Source of the DNA: Adiantum capillus-veneris
Lineage: Eukaryota; Streptophyta; Polypodiopsida; Polypodiales; Pteridaceae
DNA: 64,000 bases
NCBI GenBank assembly: GCA_014529385.2
Contig: CM043970.1
Coordinates: forward strand, 63,408,996-63,472,995
Reading direction: 5' to 3'
This document shows, one piece after another, positions 44,489 to 56,889 of the stretch. Each line of letters opens with the position of its first letter. Positions within the stretch are counted from its first letter, which is position 1. The notes beneath the pieces are model-generated. The model was not told where the DNA came from. It was given only the letters and a program-made list of their open reading frames with translations, and did not search any database. The translations under genes were made by a program, and so were the position numbers.

Positions 44489-45966
44489 TGATAGCGGGAA
44501 AAAGAGCAGTGCAATCGGTTGGCCTCTGTACTCGTGCACACTCCACAAACCACGCCTCATGCAAACAAGCAAAGAACAAAACAAAGGGGGCACCACCCTA
44601 AATTAAGAGGTTTAGGGACCTCACACATAGTGCACATAGGCAAGTGAGACTTCTGGCATTATGATGGCATCAAAACATATGGCAAAACACATAGAAACAA
44701 AGCTTAGGGACCTTATGTAGCATATATATACACAAGAAATCAGCTTAACAATACAACGGCATCTGATCATACATAACAAGGATATAGAGAAGCAAGCCAA
44801 GGATGACATAATCCCTTGTCAAAAAACAATCAACCCAGCAAGTAGGTATGATCCTACTAGCAACACATCAATACCTTAGAGAATGATGACAAGGATGGTG
44901 GCCATGGAGCATGAGAGAAGACTCCTTATTTAGGTTTTAGGGCTAGTAATGTAGCATACTAGAGGGAGAGAGAGAGAGAGGGAGAGAGAGTAGAGCTCCA
45001 TCCATAGCTCCTCGTTATGAGCAATGTCGTCATAGCTTCATTGCTTGGTGAAGTGGGTGAAGTGTTGGTTTTGAGTGAGAGAAGGCCTCCTTATATAGGT
45101 TTCTGAGAGGGTTTAGGATTAGGGATAAACATGCTTAAATCGGCTGATTGGGGTTACTTTTTGCTTAGGGTGGTCAACAGATTGAGGTCACCTGATATGT
45201 CACCATCAAGATATTCTCTAGAGTGATGTGAGAGGGGAGGGTAAATGCTGATTTTTCTGATTGTGACACATGGGGATAAGGCCTTGACCAGCATTTAAGA
45301 GCAGGTAAGGTGGCTGTTGAAACTGGAGGTTCTGCACATGTCAGGGGGGGACCTGCTGGGTCCTCCTGAATATCAAATTCTCAAAAAATCCTCAACCATG
45401 GCTTCTTTTGACATGTGTTCTTTGAAAAAATCAGCATGTCTCTTTTAAACTCAAAAGTCTTTATCCCTGTTGACTCACCTTTACCATAAGATTTTCTCCT
45501 TTTTTCCTCCTGTAACTGCATTGTTGATGCCCAATCACTGCTTCTAGTAACGGTGAACTGTTACCTACCAAATACTTATGGTGCAGTAAAAAATATTTAC
45601 CATGGGTAAAAAAAGTTACTGTATGTAAAAAGTGATTTGTATTTACCATGTAGGTGAAAAATATTTACTGCCGGTAAAAAAGTGAAAACGGAGTATGCTG
45701 TGCTGTGAGTCCACACGAACATCCTCGTGTAAATTTCACTAGAGATTCACACCTAGAATGGGCTATTCTGTAAGATATAGGTTGTAGGCATGCATAAGAG
45801 CTCGTTCCCACATATCTTCTGTCCATGGCACTTTTTACTCTTTGGTGCTTGTGAAGTAGATTTTTCTTCTCTTTCGGGATCCCTTGGACTAGAGTATCCT
45901 CATCTCTCCAACAACTAACTGTGCCTTTATTACATCTTCAGAAGGGGTCCTAAAAACCATGCATCA
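44489..45966 (-). repeat. 5' LTR of the Tat element
   Basis: 1478 bp, near-identical to the 3' LTR (about 1-2 % substitutions by eye, plus one repeat-unit length change). Minus-strand TATA motif at about 45090-45098. Confidence 0.9.
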
Positions 45967-47232
45967 AGCCTGATTAAATCTCCGACAGGCAAAATATATT
46001 GGATAATCAGTCCTCCCTTCTGGTTGAGCCAGTATTGCTCCCATTGCCAATCCCGAAGCATCGACTTGCACATGAAATATAACTTCCCAATCAGGTTGTT
46101 GGAGTGTTGACTTATTGATAATGGCATTCTTCAAACATTGAAAACTCTCCTCACATTCAACAGTCCAGATGAACTTGTTGGTTTTCTTTGTGAGCTCATA
46201 CAAGGGTAATTCCTTGAAAGTAAACATATGAATAAATCTTCTAGGAAAAGTGATATATCCCAAGAATGAACTTTACTCTGATGTTGTGCGGGGTGTCTTG
46301 GACTGCTAGACACTCTGGATCTTATCATTAGCCATCTCTATGCCATTCCTTGACACTATATGTCCTAGTAGTTGTCCCTTCTAGACCAGAGAAACAGATT
46401 TGAATGGGTTCAAACAGATCCTGTTTTCCTTATGTATCTGGAAGACCATTTCCAAAAATAATAAATGCTGCTCCTTTGTCAAGAATACAGTGAAATCATC
46501 CATAAATATGGCAAGAAATCAGTGCAAGAATTCACTGAATATCTCCATCATACACCGTTGGAACGTTGCTGGAGCATTGCAAAGACCAAATGGCATAACT
46601 AGATACATGAATGCATCCCATTCTTTAGGAGCAATCTTTGGCTGATTATAACCACTATAGCCATCCATAAAGCTATACATCTCATGGCCTACAATCTCAT
46701 CAAGAAGCATATCCGTAAAAGGTAATGGAAAAGGATATTTGATGGTTTGAGAATTCAACTTTCAATAATCCACACAAACTCTGAGCTTTCCATTCTTGGG
46801 CACTACCACAATTGGAAATAACCAGTCACTACTGGCTACCTCTGTGATGAATCCAGCCTTCATTTCTTCTTTGACCTTCTTAGCGTAGTTTGGATTCATT
46901 CTGTACCTTTTGCAGATGCACTGGTTTGGCATCTGGCTTCAGAGGTATTCTATGTTGACAGACCTCTAGATCTACACCTTTTGGATCGATATGTTCCCAT
47001 GCAAATACGTCTTTGTACTTATGGAACACGTGAATGGCTTTTTCTTTCATTCCTGTGTTCATATGCTTGTTTACTTTGATCAATCAAGGACTTTTCTCAG
47101 GACCGAAATTCCATTCTTCGATTTCCCAATCATCTAGAAGCAACCAATTAGGCCCACCTCCCTTCCCTTTGGTTGACTCCTCCACATAATCCCAAGACGG
47201 ACCTTGTAGTTCTGAACTATCATTATGAACCC
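45967..47232 (-). mobile_element. Gypsy element 2, right part (RNase H, RT)
   Basis: Continuation of gypsy element 2 beyond the Tat insertion. Recognisable minus-strand blocks: RNase H start (HVQVDASGLAMGAILAQPEG, 45964-46263), RT palm (46519-46758: MYSFMDGYSGYNQ, MPFGLCNAPATFQR, then FMDDF), fingers and pre-RT linker (46880-47083: YKDVFAWEHIDPKGVDLEVC). Frames shift several times. It breaks off near 47232 against copia sequence. Confidence 0.8.
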
Positions 47233-47235
47233 ATG

Positions 47236-49383
47236 CATGCATAGTCATCAATGAAAGTCACGAAGTACAAGTAATTTCCCAAGGATGGAGTTTGCATAGG
47301 TCCATAAACATCACTATGCACAAATTGCAAACTGCATGTAGCACGAACTAACCCATCCTTTGGAAACTTAGCACGCTGCATTTTACCCAAAATACAACCT
47401 TCACAAACATGTTTGACAGGTGCTTCAAGAGGCAGCAAAGAAGCAACCAAATCAGATTTTTGCAAACGTAGCAAACTGGCAAAATACAGATGCCCAAAAC
47501 GTGCATGCCACAATTTTGCATCTAAAACAACCCTTGAATTTGCAACTGCATTTGCAAAATTTTGTCCACACTTGTCACACAATGTGAGCTTATACATCCA
47601 ATGGCACAAAAGGCTAGATGCAACAATTTCATCACCAAAATTGAGATCATGAACTGTACATCTATCATCCACAAATTTGACTACAAGTCCAAGTCTAGCA
47701 AGTGCGTATACAGACAAAAGATTCTTCTTGATCCAAGGTATATAAAGTGCATCGACAAGTGTGAAAGAACTGCCATTTGCAGCAATAAGCACAGTCTTTC
47801 CAACTCTTTGAACCGAATAAGAGGCATTGTTGGTACAAGTGACTGAATTCCCATGAGGTATAGACTCAAGAGAGGTGAACCACGATGTGAGGTAACGTGC
47901 TTTGTAGCACCACTGCCAAAATACCACACATGTGAATCTGCAGTAACAACTGACATGCATGCATCATGGACAACAGGATTGTAAGTGCATTCTGCACTAA
48001 AAGCCCACTCTGCATCAACATCAACATCATAGCCTCCTTTCATAGAGGACTCAACAGTAACTGCATTTGTAGTGAAATCAGCATTTGCACTTTTTACCAA
48101 CATCTTTCTTCTTAGCCTCTTTGGCCTTCACCTTAGGACAATGCTTGATCAAGTGATCATTAGCTTTACAATAATGGCAACACATATTCCTTTTGCCCTT
48201 ATCACCAGAATTTCCAGACAAATTTTTGCTTGTAGAAGCATTAGGAATAAGTGATTTTCCACTCATAGAAAGAACCATAAGAAGTGGCTACATTGTTGTT
48301 ACCACCCTTTCATTGAGCAGAAATAAAAGAATGTTCAATTGCACGCTGTCTAGTCCTATTTTTTTTGAAAAGTGAGCAATATGCACAATGCATCAAACTT
48401 GACAACTTCAGGATTTCCTTGCGTCATAGGTCTCCAAGTACTCACAAAAGTCTGGTAAGAGTCTGACAAGGCATCAAGAACAGTCTGCACAAGGGAACTG
48501 TCTGAAGTGACTTCACCTGCAAAAATAAGTTGCTCATTGATATCCTTGACATCAGCAAGGAAAGTGTCCATATCATTTTCCTCATGCATAATATTCGACT
48601 CCAGCTCTTTACGCAGCAATGCAATTTTTGCCTCATTGCAGATTGCATAAACACAAGCCAAAATATCCCAAGCCTATTTTGCAGATTTTGCTGAATGAAT
48701 GTGAGAAGTAATGGTGCGCTTCACAAACAACGCAATCAACACATGAGCCTACGTATCCTTTACATCCCAACGAGCTTTTTCTGTCGTAGGCAAAACAACT
48801 CTAATAGCAGCAATCCTTGTAGCAAGACCTGCAACATCCTCAACATCGCCTACATCCTCAGAACCAGGACGTACATCAATGCCCTACACAATATTCCAAA
48901 CACCCTTTGACAACACAAGAACATGTTGCATCATGTAAGCCTACATAGGGTAATTGTCCCCATCCAATCTGTCCTCAGCAACAAAAATCTTGACCACATC
49001 TGTGTTGTTGTTAGCCATGATAAATGTTGCACCTGATGTGAAAATTTCCAAAAAGAGGATAGTTGAAGCGGGAACAAGACGTAATATATAGCACAAACCA
49101 TAGAAGATTGAAAGGAACCTATTATGCAAAAAACGAAACTGACAGAAATTCTGCACCGCAAAATGACGAAATAGCCTGTGTAGTATAGCCTGTAGTGGAA
49201 ACGGAGGCCGAAATGAGCCCGAATCAGAAGTCCTGAGCACACTGAGCTCTACAAGCTCACCCAAAATCCTTGTCCACTTGAAAATGCTCGCCAAAGCTCA
49301 CTGAAATCAGAAAAAGTGAGTAGGCGTGTGCTGCAGCTGCTGGCAACTAAGCTCGAGAGGACGCAACCTGCTTTGATACCAAT
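47236..49383 (-). mobile_element. Ty1/copia element, 3'-truncated, degenerate
   Basis: Minus-strand copia internal region. From right to left: primer site, gag start (MANNNTDVVKIFVAEDRLDG, near 48960-49020), gag UBN2-type domain (48356-48661: MHEENDMDTFLADVKDINEQ), zinc knuckle (CHYCKANDHLIKHC, near 48150-48190), protease (WYFGSGATKHVTSH near 47900; the catalytic Asp of DSGA is replaced by Gly), gag-pre-integrase and integrase N-terminus (47223-47960: LWHARFGHLYFASLLRLQ, CEGCILGKMQRAKFP, FVTFIDDY). The rest of integrase, RT and RNase H are absent; the break at about 47235 abuts gypsy element 2. Several frameshifts. Confidence 0.8.
49370..49381 (-). other. Copia primer binding site and LTR border
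   Basis: Minus strand TGGTATCAAAGC, a tRNA-Met-type site, lies two bases inside the 5' LTR, whose last bases CCAACA end at 49384. The LTR extends right from 49384 for an undetermined length; a TATATA motif at about 49511-49517 may be its promoter. Confidence 0.7.
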
Positions 49384-50245
49384 TGTTGGAATTAGGGTTG
49401 CAAGAAAACACACACACCTTGGAGAAGACAAAGGAAGCTCAAGGAACACAATAGAGAGTGTTTTACTTAGTGTGCAATGGAAAGATAGATAGCCTTAGAG
49501 TGATGAGCGTATATAAAATGCACAGGGGAAAAAACCTCGTATAGAGGGAAAAAATGCCCCACCGGTCCTAAGCGTGTTCACACACATCACTACCACATGT
49601 CGAAGGAAGAGACCAGGTATTGGAAGGGTTCGGCTAGACATAGGTCTCTTTGGGGCCCCTTAGTGGAAGGCTTCGGCCTTAATAACGAAGACCTATATCT
49701 ATTCTATTTTATTAGGTCACTCAAACTCAATGTATATGTAATTTTTTTGTTATCTAAAAAACCTAATTCAATGGCATTCACATATGTCTTCATTTACATA
49801 TGTCTTCTTTTTTTGTTCATTAACATAAGAATGTTTAGTTTCATTTATATGAAATTTCTGTTTAGTCTGGTCATTTATTTGGTTCAATAGTTTGTACTCT
49901 TCAAAATACTGTTAGATAATCAATTCAAACACATACACACTCTTTGCTAGTGCTTTGAATTTGTATGGCGATAATTGTAGCTTTGCTGCCGGCCTGTTTA
50001 ATTCACTTACTTTAAGAATTGCTCTCGACTTGCTGCATTGATGGACTACAATACACATAATGTATACACACTATTTAGCATCACACAAAAGTGTGATTTT
50101 CTGTGTTATAAGCCTTTGAGCTCCAAAAACCACATGTAGAATCCACTCGCTTCTACGATTTCTCTCTCTCATAGGGCTACACAACTTCTGAGGTCCAGTT
50201 GCTTTGAGTCTTAACAGAAATTGCCATGCCCAAGACAAATTTCCA
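49384..50245. other. Copia LTR and unassigned AT-rich sequence
   Basis: The left part is the copia 5' LTR. Its outer end could not be fixed because no second LTR is present. The remainder to 50245 shows no gene and is probably the leader of the next copia remnant. Confidence 0.4.
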
Positions 50246-50257
50246 GCTTTGATACCA
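50246..50257 (-). other. Second copia-type primer binding site
   Basis: Minus strand TGGTATCAAAGC again, followed leftwards by leader-like sequence and preceded by TGCACCTACGTGGG at 50261, which may be the LTR border. No coding part of this element remains. Confidence 0.5.
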
Positions 50258-50726
50258 CGATGCACCTACGTGGGTCCGTGCACATACACACACACACACA
50301 CAGCTTCACATAGCTCATTAATTGAAATTTGGCGTCCACTAGAAAATATGTAAGATAGCAAGTGTGAAAAAAATAAGGAATTTATAATTAGGTACATTCA
50401 CAAAAAAAATTACGTAAAGGGTTTTTTAATTCAAAAAGTAAAAAATTTCATACATAAAGCCTAGTTTATTTTACAAAATCGAAGGAGGGAATGGGGGTTG
50501 AGGCGCACGAGCCCAGACCTAAGTTACATTATACGTTATATGCAGATACGTATAATACATCATATACGGGCGTATTTTACATGAACTCATATTATATGGG
50601 CATATTATATGGTGCCATATCAGCAAAAACAGGCAACCGATTTTTTCCTAGTTTTTTGACCAAAAGAAACTTCGATCAAAAAATACTTTGTACAAAGTAT
50701 TTTTCGATCAAAGAATATATTGATAA

Positions 50727-50764
<38 letters not shown>

Positions 50765-51488
50765 GTAGCGCGTCTTGTTGAGACTAGTATTCATCACAAA
50801 AGGTATTCCATGTCATTATTAGAAAATAAAATAAAATTTTATAATTCAAAAATTATTGAAATTTAGAATAGTTTTAAAATCTTTTGTTTAAAATCAATTT
50901 AGTGTTTTTTTAAAATTTGATTGATTCTTTTTTTTAGGTTCAAATTATGTAAGCTTTGTATGTTGTCTAGAGCTCAAACTCTCACTCATACGAGGTGTCT
51001 ACTTTTTACGAGTCACTTGCTATGTGCTAAGTTTACTGACATGTGGAAGTGAATTAGTGATATAATTTAGAGATTTCCATTGTGTGCAGAGTGTACTCTC
51101 ACGTGAGGTTATCAGTTTGCAAAATATAATAGAATAGAGGTCAGTTTTATTTAGGTAGGTTGGATTTTGACGTGCAGATATTTTCTCACCTCAAAGTGAA
51201 CATAAATAGAAATATTTTTGTCATGTGTAGAGCCATCACACTATGCTCACTAGAATTAGAATTTAGGAATCTCATGTCCAAATACATTGATATTAAATTA
51301 TCTTTATTTGGATTGTTGTGTCTCTCATATTGTGTGATCGTACATGTGCAACAACTGTAGATAGATAAGCTCTCAAAGATCTACTGTGGAGTGTGAGAAC
51401 TTCAATGCTCGCACTTCAAATAGATATGACAATCATCAAGGTTTGCAATTAATCTTCATGTTCCAAAGAGAATCAATTGCAAGATTTG
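50258..51488. other. AT-rich flank, no gene seen
   Basis: Contains a (TA)n microsatellite at about 50731-50761 and a CA run at 50288-50301. No supported coding or element ends. Confidence 0.5.
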
Positions 51489-51639
51489 CACTACAAGAGG
51501 TTATTCATATTAGCGACGCTCACACAGCGACGCTAAAAAAAAAACTCCCGGCGTCGCTATGAGCGTCGCAAATTTACTTGGCGACATCGGCTGGGCTAAA
51601 AAAATAACAGAGAGCGCCCAAAAACTCAGATCTCAGATC

Positions 51640-51713
51640 TGAGTTTTTTGGCGCCCTCAAGCAAGGAGCAGGTAACACTCTCCCTCTCTCTCTCTCTCTC
51701 TCTCTTTCTTCTC

Positions 51714-51744
<31 letters not shown>

Positions 51745-51806
51745 AGAGGAAGGAGAGCCAGGTATGCTCCTTCCCTCTCCTCACTCTTATGTTCCCTTCC
51801 CCTCTT

Positions 51807-51867
<61 letters not shown>

Positions 51868-51874
51868 TAGTGTT

Positions 51875-51921
<47 letters not shown>

Positions 51922-52160
51922 AAGAGTACAAACATAAACAAAAACGCACACACACATACATAAACAAAGAATGCACACACACATTGAGAGAGGAAAAGAG
52001 AGAGAGAGCATGCATAAACAAAAAACGCACACATTGAGAGAGGAAAAGACAGAGAGAACATGCATAAACAAAAAACGCACACATTCAGAGAGGAAAAGAG
52101 AGAGAAAACATGCATAAACAAAAAAACGCACACACAATGAGAGAGAAAGAGAGAGAAACT
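51640..52160. repeat. Microsatellites and minisatellite of CACTA-2
   Basis: CT, CA and GA runs followed by the ~48-bp repeat array as in copy 1. The left arm of the long inverted repeat present in copy 1 (11411-11462) is missing, so only one orientation of the GTACAAACATAAACAAAAAC unit remains. Confidence 0.85.
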
Positions 52161-52521
52161 AATTTAACGTCGTAGGAAACTAATTAAAATTAAAAGATCT
52201 AAAGATCTAGCCGACGAGGAGATGAACTTAAGACCTATTATTCAAGAGGGAAATGGCATAACCAATCTATCATACTTGGCATGGGTGATAGAAAGGATAT
52301 ACCATTTATCTCTTTTTATTGGCACACACATCCACACACGCGCACACACACAAGAAGAAGAGAGTTATAACGTCGTAGGAAACTATCCTAAAAGACGTTA
52401 AAGATTAGGTTAGATGTAGACTTATGTTAAATTAAATTTAGGTTTATTTAAGTTAAATTAGATTAGATTTAGGTTTATTTTTAGTTAGATTTAGATTTAC
52501 GTTATATTAGATTAGATTTAG

Positions 52522-52882
52522 GTCTCCATAGACTGCGATGCCTGCATGAAGCGGGTGAAGAAAGCCCTCAATGGAATATAGGGTATTGCTGCCTTCACTC
52601 ATGGAGGGCTCCGTCGATCCAAAAGTACTGGTGAAATGTCTTCAGAAGATAGGGAAGAAGGTGGATCTTCAGGGCGGCAAGAGTCACTACATCCCCGACA
52701 ATGACCATCTAGACAACCTCTAGTCCTTCAACAGCAACTTCAAAGTTAGTAACAAGAGCAAGAATGGTCCAAAGGGCCAATTGCTGTCGTCAGATGTGGA
52801 TGGAGATGAGGCAGCGTCACCGCCGGAAGTTAACTCTCACATCTTTAGTGATGAGAATGCCAACTCTTGCCGAGTTATGTGA
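52522..52882 (+). pseudogene. Captured HIPP-like fragment, copy 2
   Basis: Same HMA/CaaX fragment as at 12185-12545, including the CDAC metal site, the TAG after NGI, the frameshift before VGSVDPK, and the NSCRVM end. Because both copies share every lesion, the fragment was broken before the two elements separated. A few substitutions distinguish the copies. Confidence 0.75.
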
Positions 52883-53013
52883 AAAATTATGTGTTAAATC
52901 AGTTTTAAGGTTCTTATAATCCCTGTTAGTTTAGTTCTTTGTTTTTAATATAACATAATTTACGTTAGATCTAGATTTATGTTATATTAGATTAGACTTA
53001 GGTTTATTTAGGT

Positions 53014-53057
<44 letters not shown>

Positions 53058-53487
53058 GAAGAAGAGAGTTTTAACGTCGTAGGAAACTATCCCAAAAGAC
53101 GTTAAAGATTAGGTTAGATGTAGACTTACGTTAAATTAGATTTAGGTTTATTTTTAGTTATATTTATGTTTATTTAGATTTACGCTTATTTACGTTAGAT
53201 CGAGTCCACGCAAGAATTACTTGCGGTTTAGGGTTTAGAGTTAGACGAACAGTGAAAAGATCTACTGTGAAAAGATGTTAAGATGATGTGAAGTGCTACA
53301 GCTAGAGAAGAGGCAAAGGGGTTTTGTCCACTACATGCAGTATCATGTAGACGTGTGTCTGTAGATTTCTTGTACCCACAAATATAGGTATTGACCAATA
53401 AAGACGATATTATGACCCGGTGGTTCTGATCTCCGTGCACCTCTAGACCGAGGTGTGCGGGGATTGGACATGACTAGAGAATGTGAG

Positions 53488-53533
<46 letters not shown>

Positions 53534-53595
53534 GACGAAGAATGCCAATAGAATATTAAATTTGTTGTCCAGGTTATAAGATTTTTATCCTCATT

Positions 53596-54740
53596 ATGAG
53601 TAGTGACGAGGATGTGGGACCGTCCAACCGAAACACCTATCTCTCAACGAGGGTCTTATGTCCTTGTAATCAATGCAAGCATGCTGTGCGACGGACAAGA
53701 CGTGTTTCTTTGCAGCACGTTCGTGAATTTGGCGAGTTCGATCCATCTATTATAGATCGATTTGTTGCCAATTATAACTCGTCGGACTCTGACGCTGGCC
53801 AACAAGCAGCAATCTTGCAACCCAATAGACGTGTTCACAGGCGCACAACAATGCGGTGACGAAGTGACTGAGGAAGAGTGGAAGTACTCTCGGGGTTGCG
53901 CGACCAAGGTAAGTTTGCAATGTACGACTAGCTAGTGACTTTATTTCTAAACGTTTGAACGGCCACTCATAATCTTTGTTCGTTGTAGTATAAGTCATAC
54001 ATAGCAGCATGGTGTAAAGGTCGACATTTTAGGGTGGAACGGATCGACAAAAAGCGTTTTACTCAAGATTGTGGAATCATGGCAAAATTTGAACAGTCTA
54101 GTCGACGACGTTCCTCTGATACAGATCCTGTGGTGCGGAACTCACTTACTTCGGCACGCTACAAGAGATTTTGAGGATCGATTACAGAGGATTTTTTGTC
54201 GACTTGTTCGACGTGCAATGGTTCAAGATAATCATGGAGGGTCGCAACCCTACTGTGCGTAGAGGAGAGTCTGGTTTTCTTGAGGTGGATTCTACTAAGA
54301 AATGAACTGACCTAAGAGACACTTTCGTACTACCCGAGCATTGTGAACAAGTAAGTATGTAAATAGTTAACATCCCCCTTTTACAAGTTATGTGCTTGAA
54401 AGCTCTCATGTAAGTTATGTGGCTCTGGCAGGTAATATTTCATCCTACAAAGTCTACATCAAACTGGTGGTACGTCATAGAGGTAGCCCCTCGTAGTGCA
54501 AGGACGTATGAAGGCTACCATGTGCCAATCACAACGGCATCAATGGAGGAGATCAGAGAAGATGCTCAATCAGAAGCCGTTGCGGTGGTGCCAGACGAGC
54601 ATCAAGATGCTACTACTCTATATGGGGTGCATGCAGAGGAGCTACAAAATGAAACAGAGGATATGTGTTTAAACGGAGAGCTCTATATAGATATAGGAAG
54701 TTATGTTGAGTTATGCGAGGATGAGAGAGAGATCTCTTAA
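53596..54740 (+). pseudogene. CACTA-2 transposase remnant
   Basis: First exon (53596-53845) is open, without the stop seen in copy 1, and reads LCPCNQCKHAVRRTRRVS. It is then fused by a deletion to the end of the DUF4218 region (about 53846-53910); the junction shares GCGC with both parental sites. The DUF4216 exons remain (about 53990-54350 and 54432-54740) but a one-base loss near 54134 and a TGA at about 54303-54305 break them. The catalytic core is absent. Confidence 0.85.
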
Positions 54741-55002
54741 AGCCACAAATATTGTATTTGAACAATTTTGCTCCGTGTTGTAAAAGCTCTGGCTCTCTAA
54801 GTACCTTCCATGGTGTATAACGCTCTTTTCTACTCGCGCTCATATCTTTTGAGTGAAAATTCTTAGTTTTCGACTTGCCCCTTCTATCACTCAATTCATT
54901 GCATCATTGTATTTATATGCGTCATTACGTCATTGTATTTAATGGTCTTTGCGTCATTGTCTACTCTATTCATTCAATATTAAGTTTAAATATTCGTGTG
55001 TT

Positions 55003-55785
55003 TAATCCGCCGCCGATGCCTCCACACCGCCTCGTGTTCGACGACGCTCTTTACCCTCCCCTTCTTTGCCCGCCCCCACACCAGCCACAGCATCGCCATC
55101 TACGCCAGGTTTTGCGCGGCTGACTGTTCCTAGCAGCTACACACCTCTACCTACTACGTCAGGAGCCACCCTACTCGACACTCCTCGCTTCGGGGCCCAG
55201 ACGTCGGTGGAGACACCTGACGTCCGTACCCCCATCGACACGCCGCTAGAGACCCCTGCCGAGACACCCAGGTTTACGCGTCACCGGCCAGAGGGCTTGC
55301 CTTACTCCGTCGACTTCAGCGGCGGCATCATCATGGATGATGACGGCAAGAAGGTGATCTCGCGCATGCGTGGTCTTTGCTCTCAGCTGTTTAGACACTA
55401 CATACTAAACAAATGGAGTGAAGTACCAAGTGATTTAAAAGATAGAGTCATCAACATACTTCATGATGAGTTTCTCGTTCCAACACGGGATCAGCGCTTC
55501 AATGAAGACCTGATGAAATCTTTGTATGTTTTGACAGTGGTCGATGACAGGACGTGATCCCACACCGTACGAGCGCGAGTACGCAGGCAGGAAGGGCTTA
55601 AATGCCCTGATGGACATTCTCAGTTCTCGCGGTGGCATGGTTAGTATTAGGGTTTACTCTTTTCTATTTTTTGTATTGTTTTATAAATGTCGTTATATGT
55701 TTATACTTACTGAAAGCTGTCTTATTGTCTTTTTTTGCAGAATCCGATAGATACGCCGCTTGGACGCGATGAGACATCTGACTAG
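55003..55785 (+). pseudogene. CACTA-2 second gene (Transposase_24-like), deleted
   Basis: Corresponds to the gene at 17202-18365. The start codon and first ~75 codons are deleted (junction at about 55003). The Thr/Pro-rich and SEVPSDLKDRVINILHDEF parts are intact. A second deletion at 55513 removes the KWKQQKDAARARVE block and the first intron's 5' part; its breakpoints share ATGAA. The last intron ends at tgcag (55738-55740) and the final exon 55741-55785 reads NPIDTPLGRDETSD and stop, which shows the natural C-terminus of this protein. Confidence 0.75.
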
Positions 55786-56159
55786 ACGACGTCAGTTTAG
55801 CCGTAGCTAGATAGCATTAGTTTAGGGTTTCTCATAGCTTATGTATCATGAGACGGATTTTATACGTCTTTTTGAACCATGTATATTATTACATTTGTCA
55901 CCGCAGTTCATTTTGCCAATCAATTCTTTATGCCTATGATGTTGTACAATTGTCATTATTACATTTGCCAATCAATTCATTTTGCCTATGATGTGTACAA
56001 TTGTCAATTTTACGCTTGTCAATTTTGCAAATAATGCGTCTTGTGGGTGACTATTTTGGGTCTATTATCTACCCTTGCACTTTTTTAAAAAAGTGAATCA
56101 AGTACAATATGGTTGATGGGTGGCAGGGCATTCAATGCCCTGTCACCACAAAAAAAATC

Positions 56160-56412
56160 TCTCGGGCGTCGCTATTTATGGCTCTGTAGCGTCGCTATGA
56201 GCGTCGCTATAGACTTCTGTGTAAACGTCGCTATAACCGTCGCTATGACCGTCACTATGAGCGTTGCTATGAGCGTCTCTATATAGCGACGCATATAGCG
56301 ACGCTCTCGTAGCGACGCTATTAACGACGGTTTTAGCGACGCCGGGGGTTATAAAAACCCAGTGTATTTCCATCGCTAACAACGTCACAAGAGCACACAA
56401 CCTCTTGTAGTG
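56160..56412. repeat. CACTA-2 3' subterminal repeats and TIR
   Basis: GCGTCGCTAT motifs in direct then inverted arrangement, ending with CCTCTTGTAGTG, as in copy 1. Confidence 0.9.
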
Positions 56413-56429
56413 TTGTTTAATATTATTGA

Positions 56430-56610
56430 TTATCGTAATGTGTGAAAGCCGTAAGCTTGCACTTTAGATAAATCGATATAGTGCAACGTGATGGACGAGA
56501 TTTGTTTGTTTTAAATAAGTGATTGAGATTATCAATTATCGTAATGTGTGAAAGTCAAAATCTTGCACTTTAAATGAATCGATATAGTGCAATGTGAGCA
56601 TTGTGATTGA
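56430..56610. repeat. Two ~105-bp direct repeats with stem-loops
   Basis: TATCGTAATGTGTGAAAG recurs at about 56432 and 56541, each followed by a short inverted repeat TTGCACT...AGTGCAA around ATCGATAT. Lies just outside the CACTA end. Repeated again at 61480-61660 in the duplicated copy. Confidence 0.8.
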
Positions 56611-56889
56611 AATGTTTTATTTGAAGTGATGAAGTTATTTAGCGCATGAAAATATAATTTGATTGACATGAGTTTATTGAAGAATGATAAGACTCGCATT
56701 GTTTATTGCTAATTGATATTGTAGCATGAGTCTAATTGATAATGTGCACAAATTTTGATCACTATATTGATTGATAGAGCATTTCTTGTATAGTTTGTTG
56801 ATTTGAATTAATTTTGACCTCAAAATCAACAGGTGGATTTGATGATCTGGCAGTTTGAATTCATCTATCAGCATGGTGAAAGGACATGA

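Larger units (their letters stand above)
36171..45966 (-). mobile_element. Tat-type Ty3/gypsy retrotransposon, full length
   Basis: 9796-bp complete element on the minus strand. LTRs at 36171-37685 and 44489-45966, and a 5-bp target duplication AGCCT at 36166-36170 and 45967-45971. Minus-strand order: 5' LTR, leader ORF, gag, Pro-rich extension, pol (protease, RT, RNase H, second archaeal-type RNase H, integrase), polypurine tract, 3' LTR. The second RNase H and the ORF upstream of gag place it with the Tat/Ogre lineage. It landed in the RNase H region of gypsy element 2. Four nonsense codons in integrase make it presently defective. Confidence 0.92.
51489..56412 (+). mobile_element. CACTA transposon, copy 2, internally deleted
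   Basis: 4924-bp sibling of the element at 11004-18895: same TIR CACTACAAGAGG at both ends, flanked by TTG on each side (51486-51488, 56413-56415). Most of the transposase is gone through a deletion joining the equivalents of 13470 and 16050, and the second gene has two further deletions. It retains the HIPP fragment, the 3' subterminal repeats and the last exon of the second gene, which copy 1 lacks. Non-autonomous, but both ends look intact, so it could be moved by a related transposase. Confidence 0.95.

Noticed and set aside
49597-49890. 97-codon frame right of the copia LTR
   Set aside because: Composition (Phe/Leu/Ile-rich from T-rich DNA) looks random and there is no homologous motif.
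50491-50781. 96-codon frame running into (TA)n
   Set aside because: Ends in a Tyr-Ile repeat from the TA microsatellite; no other support.
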